From NCBI RefSeq assembly GCF_051020985.1, contig NC_135001.1:21383896-21447895 (forward strand): a stretch of 64,000 nucleotides of DNA, given 5' to 3'. Made by a program: the position numbers and the translations under genes. The stretch is from Nomia melanderi. Taxonomy: Eukaryota; Arthropoda; Insecta; Hymenoptera; Halictidae. Below the pieces are notes generated by a model. The model was not told the origin of the DNA, did not search any database, and saw only the letters and a program-made list of their open reading frames with translations. Positions 59,523 through 64,000 of this stretch are shown here, piece by piece (the first letter of the stretch is position 1; the number at the start of each line of letters is the position of its first letter).

Positions 59523-59767
59523 TTAACCCTTTGCACTCGAGAGGCGACTCCTAGTCGCCAGATGATTTGATACAGGAAAATTATAAATTTTGGTATTTAC
59601 CATTAACCTTCTAATTTAAGTTAAATATATTATAAATAATAAACTATTATAATAAATAGTAATGTATGTGTGATTTCTTGATAAATTTATTTTAAAGAAT
59701 CTTGTCTACATCTAACTAGAAAGTATTGAATATTTCAAGTGAAAAACTTTCGAGTGCAAAGGGTTAA
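59523..59767. mobile_element. TTAA element family A
   Basis: Complete 245-bp copy from TTAACCCTTTGCACTCGAG to TCGAGTGCAAAGGGTTAA with the perfect inner palindrome GGCGACTCCTAGTCGCC at 59543-59559. Confidence 0.92.
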
Positions 59768-61984
59768 TATCGTAGAGAGATTGATATTAAGTTTAATTGT
59801 GTTTAATGTCCCATTCTATTTATTACGATATCAGAATTCATTAAATTCATTAAAATATTTTCTCCCATTTATTTCGAAGTGTTTTGCATAGATTAATTCC
59901 CGATCGACTCCGGGAATTTCGTTTGGACGCTAATTCTCGACGCGCCGCGCGCCCGATTATACTCATTTGCCCGTGAAATTCGAACAACAGCATGCAGTTG
60001 GAACTTCCGCGTTTAATACACTGTAATACACGATAGACTGGCGTAAACATGCGCAAACGTACTGTACGCCAACAACATTGTTCCATCCGTTTTGTCGCGT
60101 CCCGACCGTTGCGTTACGCACCTCTTTCGGAACAAAAGTTTGTCGGGGAAATGTAACTTACTTATTGACTCATCCTTGGAACATAAAATGATATTCTCGT
60201 TTTTGGAAAGTCGCCGCAAACAGAGCGCACAATGGGACATGTTTCAGATTAATATATTTCAAAAGTCAAACGAAACACAGAGACGTTCCAAATTTTTGAG
60301 CAGTTGATACTTGACGCATTAATGGCCGTTAGAAATATTTTATATAACTACCGTTATATAGTCTACTATCAAATATTATGGATTACTAAGATATGTTAAA
60401 TCTTTTCAGATAAATATGTACACTACTAGGCAAGGAAATTATCTATATTCATTTACACAGGAGCGTTTTAGTATTGATAATCTCTAAAGATAAATCCAGC
60501 GGTTAAAGTGTTTTCTTTTAGAAATGTTCAGAAAATAATTCTCTAAAAAATGATTGAATAGTTTGATTTAGTGATACGCGGATTAACATAATAGTAAATT
60601 GAGATTTCAATGAGTGCCCTTCTATATTCTGCATAAGAGAACACAAATCAATCAGACTGAACTTGAGTTCTACTGTTAATAATGTCATTCCTTCCGAAAC
60701 CTCAACTGCGTTAGAAATTGGTCCCGGAACACGGTTTCGCAAAAAAGGCGAGATACTCTCGCCTTCAGCACACGGAAGCATGAGAATTCCGCGTTGGTTT
60801 TGGTAGCCACAACGCATTAACATTGTTAATTACGCGAGCCCCGCTGGGCATTCATTAATTAGAGATCCCTCGAGCGTCAAAGGTCCGACGTCAATTAAGA
60901 GTTTTTCCGGATTGAGAGGAGAACGAAATGAAGAAAACAATGAGCAGCCGTCCGATTTGACCGCATTACATATGTGAAATTCAATCTTTCGCTTCTAGAG
61001 TTTCATACCTTTTGAAATGTGACTGTCGTTTTCCCTTCCTTCTTAATTTTTCGTTGAACACGGGACACGGCTCGCTTTAAACCGAATATCGTAGAAACGA
61101 AGTTTTGAACTAGAATTTATTGTAACGAAGCATTCAAATAAATTATCATTCTTAAGCAAATAAAATGAACATTGTGACGCGGACTGAATAAAGTAGAACA
61201 AATTTCTCCTGGCTTTGTACAACATTTTTAATTTCCCGACATTTTTTCGTAAGCCCTCTTCAGGTACCTACTACAAACAAATGGTAGGTGGTACTGAACA
61301 TGCGGAGCGTGAAATGGGGCTGTTCTTACGTTTACTTCGCACAAAAAGGAAGTTTATGGTTACCGTTAATTTGGAAGCGTTAGTAAAACAGTTGTCGCAA
61401 TGTTCTTCAAATGATAAAATTCCAAAATTTTCTCGAACTACAAATGCTTAATACCAATATAAATTACTAATTTTCTTCTGACAATAAGAATTCACTTAAC
61501 AAAACAACAGTTGCGACCCGCGTTACATATAAAGAAGGTAAAATGTTTTAACCCTGCGCGATGTCGAAGGATGTTTTTTATAAAATGGAGTAAATACAAT
61601 GAGAAACTCATGAATCTTATTCATAAATAAATTCAGCTATGAAAGAAAAGGAAATGGGGTACACGCAAGAACTCATTAAACTGATCTTTCTTTACATTTG
61701 TTCGCGCAATGTAAACGAAGTCCAAAGTTTAATTAGAATTTAAATTTCGATTAACGTTTCGAGAAGTGACCTAAACCAGACGAACCGCAGCCGTTCGTGC
61801 CCACGTTTGCACGTCAATGAGCCAGTTACGATTTCGCGGCTAGAATAATATTGTCCCATGCAAATGCCGTGTGCCATAGTATCTGCCACGTGGGTATTGG
61901 GCCGCAATCAAATGCCAGCTCATCCATCCGACGAACCTGACGACCGATCCGCAAACTCTTTCGATCATAACAACTTCAGCTTTC

Positions 61985-62382
61985 AACCCTTGGCGCTCCA
62001 GATGGTTTTGTAATCTATCAGCAACTGCAACTAATTTTTATAGTATTCCTAGCGAAAATTAGAAATGCAACATTTCTTCCACCTTTTTCCTTCTCAGTAC
62101 AAAATTTGGATGTGTGGAGAATCGAATAATTTTAGGGTAGTTTCTTTAAGATTCATTAACCCTTCGCGGACGAATATCAGCAAGAAATCAGTACAGAGTT
62201 TCCTTATTCTCTACGATTTAAGCATTCAGTGTTTAATTTACCTTTACAACTGGATATTCCAAACTTGGTACAAAATTCGGATGTGTGGAAAATCGAATAA
62301 TTTTAGGGTAGTTTCTTTGATTCATTGAAATCTTTAATATTACAACTGGTGCAATATTGGAGCTTACAGAGGTCAAAGGGTT
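61985..62382. mobile_element. Family D element, inverted, interrupted and partly duplicated
   Basis: Starts AACCCTTGGCGCTCCAGATG. At 62157 a family L-like start (TTAACCCTTCGCGGACGAAT) interrupts it. From 62270 the D interior restarts (TACAAAATTCGGATGTGTGG) and runs to GAGGTCAAAGGGTTAA. Confidence 0.75.
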
Positions 62383-62545
62383 AATACACGTGAAATTATT
62401 CACTCCATATAGCGCGGAACAACAAATGTCGATGAAAAAGATGGTGTTCAATATCATGAAACACTTGCGCTGACCCATCACACCGATAGAATAAAAATTC
62501 ATAAATGAGGATCGAGAAACACGCCTATATTCTCACCGCACCGGT
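62382..62545. repeat. Second copy of the sequence at 50532-50760
   Basis: ACACGTGAAATTATTCACTC through GAGGATCGAGAAAC and CGCCTATATTCTCA match the 50.5-50.76 kb sequence in the same orientation, with about 50 bp missing here. Confidence 0.88.
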
Positions 62546-63172
62546 AACACGAGAAAAGAATTTCAATAGTAAGCGAAAATGATGTTCCAAATAGAATATT
62601 CGATATCGATAAAAATGTGATGAAGAATTTCAGAAGGCGATTCTTTGGTGTGAAAAGAAGACGAATCATGGGGAAGATGAACAATGAAGAATGTAGGCCA
62701 TCGTGTAGACGGATTAATGCACAATGACCGACTGAAATAGCGTGCCGCGGAACGCGATGCATTTTCCCATTCGTCAAATAAATATTCGATCGTGTTCCGA
62801 CGAACAGCCCCAGATAAATAAAGCGGAAGAAATCAATGACCCTCGGCAAGGTAAATCGCGCCATTTGTCAGGCGGGACGCGAGACGCCATTTTCACGCAT
62901 GCATCGCAGCGGCCCCGTCGCCCGTCTCCCGGCATGGCGCTAACTTTAAGCATCGAAGCGCAATACCACTCGGCTTTTATCGCTGTTCAGCGTTTGTTTC
63001 TTATTCGGTGCCGCGAAACATGCGATTCGTTCATCCGAGCATCTTCTCTCGCGACGTAGGTACGTACTTTGAAACGTGTAAGCGTAGACATACGTCAATA
63101 TCGCGAATCAATCGAACCGAAAGAATTTATTCTCTCCACGGTATACACTTACGTGACCGACCCCGTCAGATT

Positions 63173-63416
63173 TTAACCCTTTGCACTCGGAAACATTCCG
63201 CTAGAAATATTTAACATTTTCTAACTAGACGAATACGATGGTTTTTTAAATACACTCAAAGAGAAATCACAAGTAAATTGACAAACAAAGCTTTCTTTGT
63301 CCCAATATTTCACGCACCGATGCATTGTACACAGTTCAATATTAAATATCAAATTTTATAGTATTACTGCATCAAATTAAATGACTGAGAATCACCACTC
63401 GAGTGCAAAGGCTTAA
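63173..63416. mobile_element. TTAA element family A, inverted
   Basis: TTAACCCTTTGCACTCGGAA to CACTCGAGTGCAAAGGCTTAA-type terminus. Right TTAA shared with the next element. Confidence 0.9.
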
Positions 63417-63631
63417 CCCTTTTGTTTTGTAATCTATCAGCAACTAAAATTTGTATAGTATTCCTAGTGAAAATGAAAAATGCTATAACATTCCTTCAAT
63501 CTTTTATTTTCCTTCTTAGTACAAAATTTGGATGTGAGGAAAATCGAATAATTTTAGAGTTTCTTTAAGATTCATTGAAATATTTAATATTATAACTGGT
63601 GCATCGGAGCCTACAGAGTTCAAAGGGTAAA
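63413..63631. mobile_element. TTAA element family D, inverted
   Basis: TTAACCCTTTTGTTTTGTAA to GAGTTCAAAGGGTAA, back to back with the preceding family A copy. Confidence 0.88.
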
Positions 63632-64000
63632 GTTTCCACGCTAGCTTTAACACTAGAATCAGCATTAGTTTGAAACGTTTGAAAGTTTAAAATCTTGAAT
63701 TTTATACCGCATTCATCTGGTACAAATCATTACGATTCGGCCGAAATGTTCAAGTCGACAAATACGACGAATTTATAAAAGGAAGTTTCTTCGCGCAGAT
63801 AAACTGCTCTACGCGATACGCAAGTGAAAAATATTTGTTAATTAACAGTGTCTGAATAACGAAAGGAGCGCGTTCAATAATTTCATTATTCGTTTCATTT
63901 ATCTGGCTCTTCTGGCGCTCTGAATATGCACTTACATTAGCTAGAAATTTCCATATTTCAAACAGTCGGTTTAATATTCTTATCAACGACTGTCCAACGG

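Larger units (their letters stand above)
54251..64000 (-). other. CASK upstream intron or 5' region; no exon recognised
   Basis: The first L27 and CaM-kinase-like exons of CASK should lie upstream in transcription, that is at higher coordinates. I found none here. The stretch carries about a dozen TTAA elements and a GC-rich block at 56.96-57.48 kb. Open frames at 58605-58856, 60013-60240, 60518-60823 and 62499-62864 on the minus strand do not resemble CASK or other known domains. Confidence 0.55.

Overview
The window is nuclear DNA from an insect, most likely a hymenopteran and perhaps a bee. The grounds are conserved MAGUK exons on the minus strand, AT-rich introns broken by CpG-rich blocks, many GT, GA, TA and ATC microsatellites, and a dense set of short TTAA-flanked DNA transposon relics. 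The order is inferred from protein similarity recalled from memory, and no search was possible.

One gene is recognisable with confidence: the 3' half of CASK (calcium/calmodulin-dependent serine protein kinase, Drosophila caki), on the minus strand. Nine coding exons join in frame into the C-terminal 456 residues. In order these are the end of the second L27 domain and the L27-PDZ linker (54.1-54.25 kb), PDZ (52.9-53.1 kb), the last PDZ strand (51.4 kb), SH3 (23.2-23.5 kb), the protein-4.1-binding hook (15.8 kb) and the guanylate-kinase-like domain (13.6-15.6 kb), ending in a TGA at 13620-13618. Every junction has GT/AG sites and the phases close exactly. The CaM-kinase domain and first L27 exons are not seen and should lie beyond 64 kb. 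The intron between PDZ and SH3 is about 27.9 kb. The last PDZ exon can also be read through into an 87-codon Ser/Lys-rich tail with its own stop, a candidate short isoform.

Layout: 1-9.3 kb is 3' flank with several repeats. The stretch 9.3-13.6 kb is a GC-richer, microsatellite-rich zone free of the TTAA elements that pepper the rest; it is the likely long CASK 3' UTR. The stretch 13.6-54.3 kb is the CASK exon/intron body. The stretch 54.3-64 kb is more CASK intron or upstream sequence.

The most striking non-gene content is about 45 copies or fragments of short (about 180-250 bp) elements in at least ten families, here named A to L. Nearly all are bounded by TTAA and have termini of two classes, TTAACCCTTTG or TTAACAC, as expected for piggyBac-type non-autonomous elements. 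They nest in each other at TTAA, lie back to back sharing one TTAA, recombine into chimeras, and in one case a pair with its spacer occurs twice as a composite unit. Several unrelated families carry a short palindrome at the same place, about 15-22 bp inside one end only, with paired base changes between copies. No transposase, tRNA, rRNA or second protein-coding gene was recognised.
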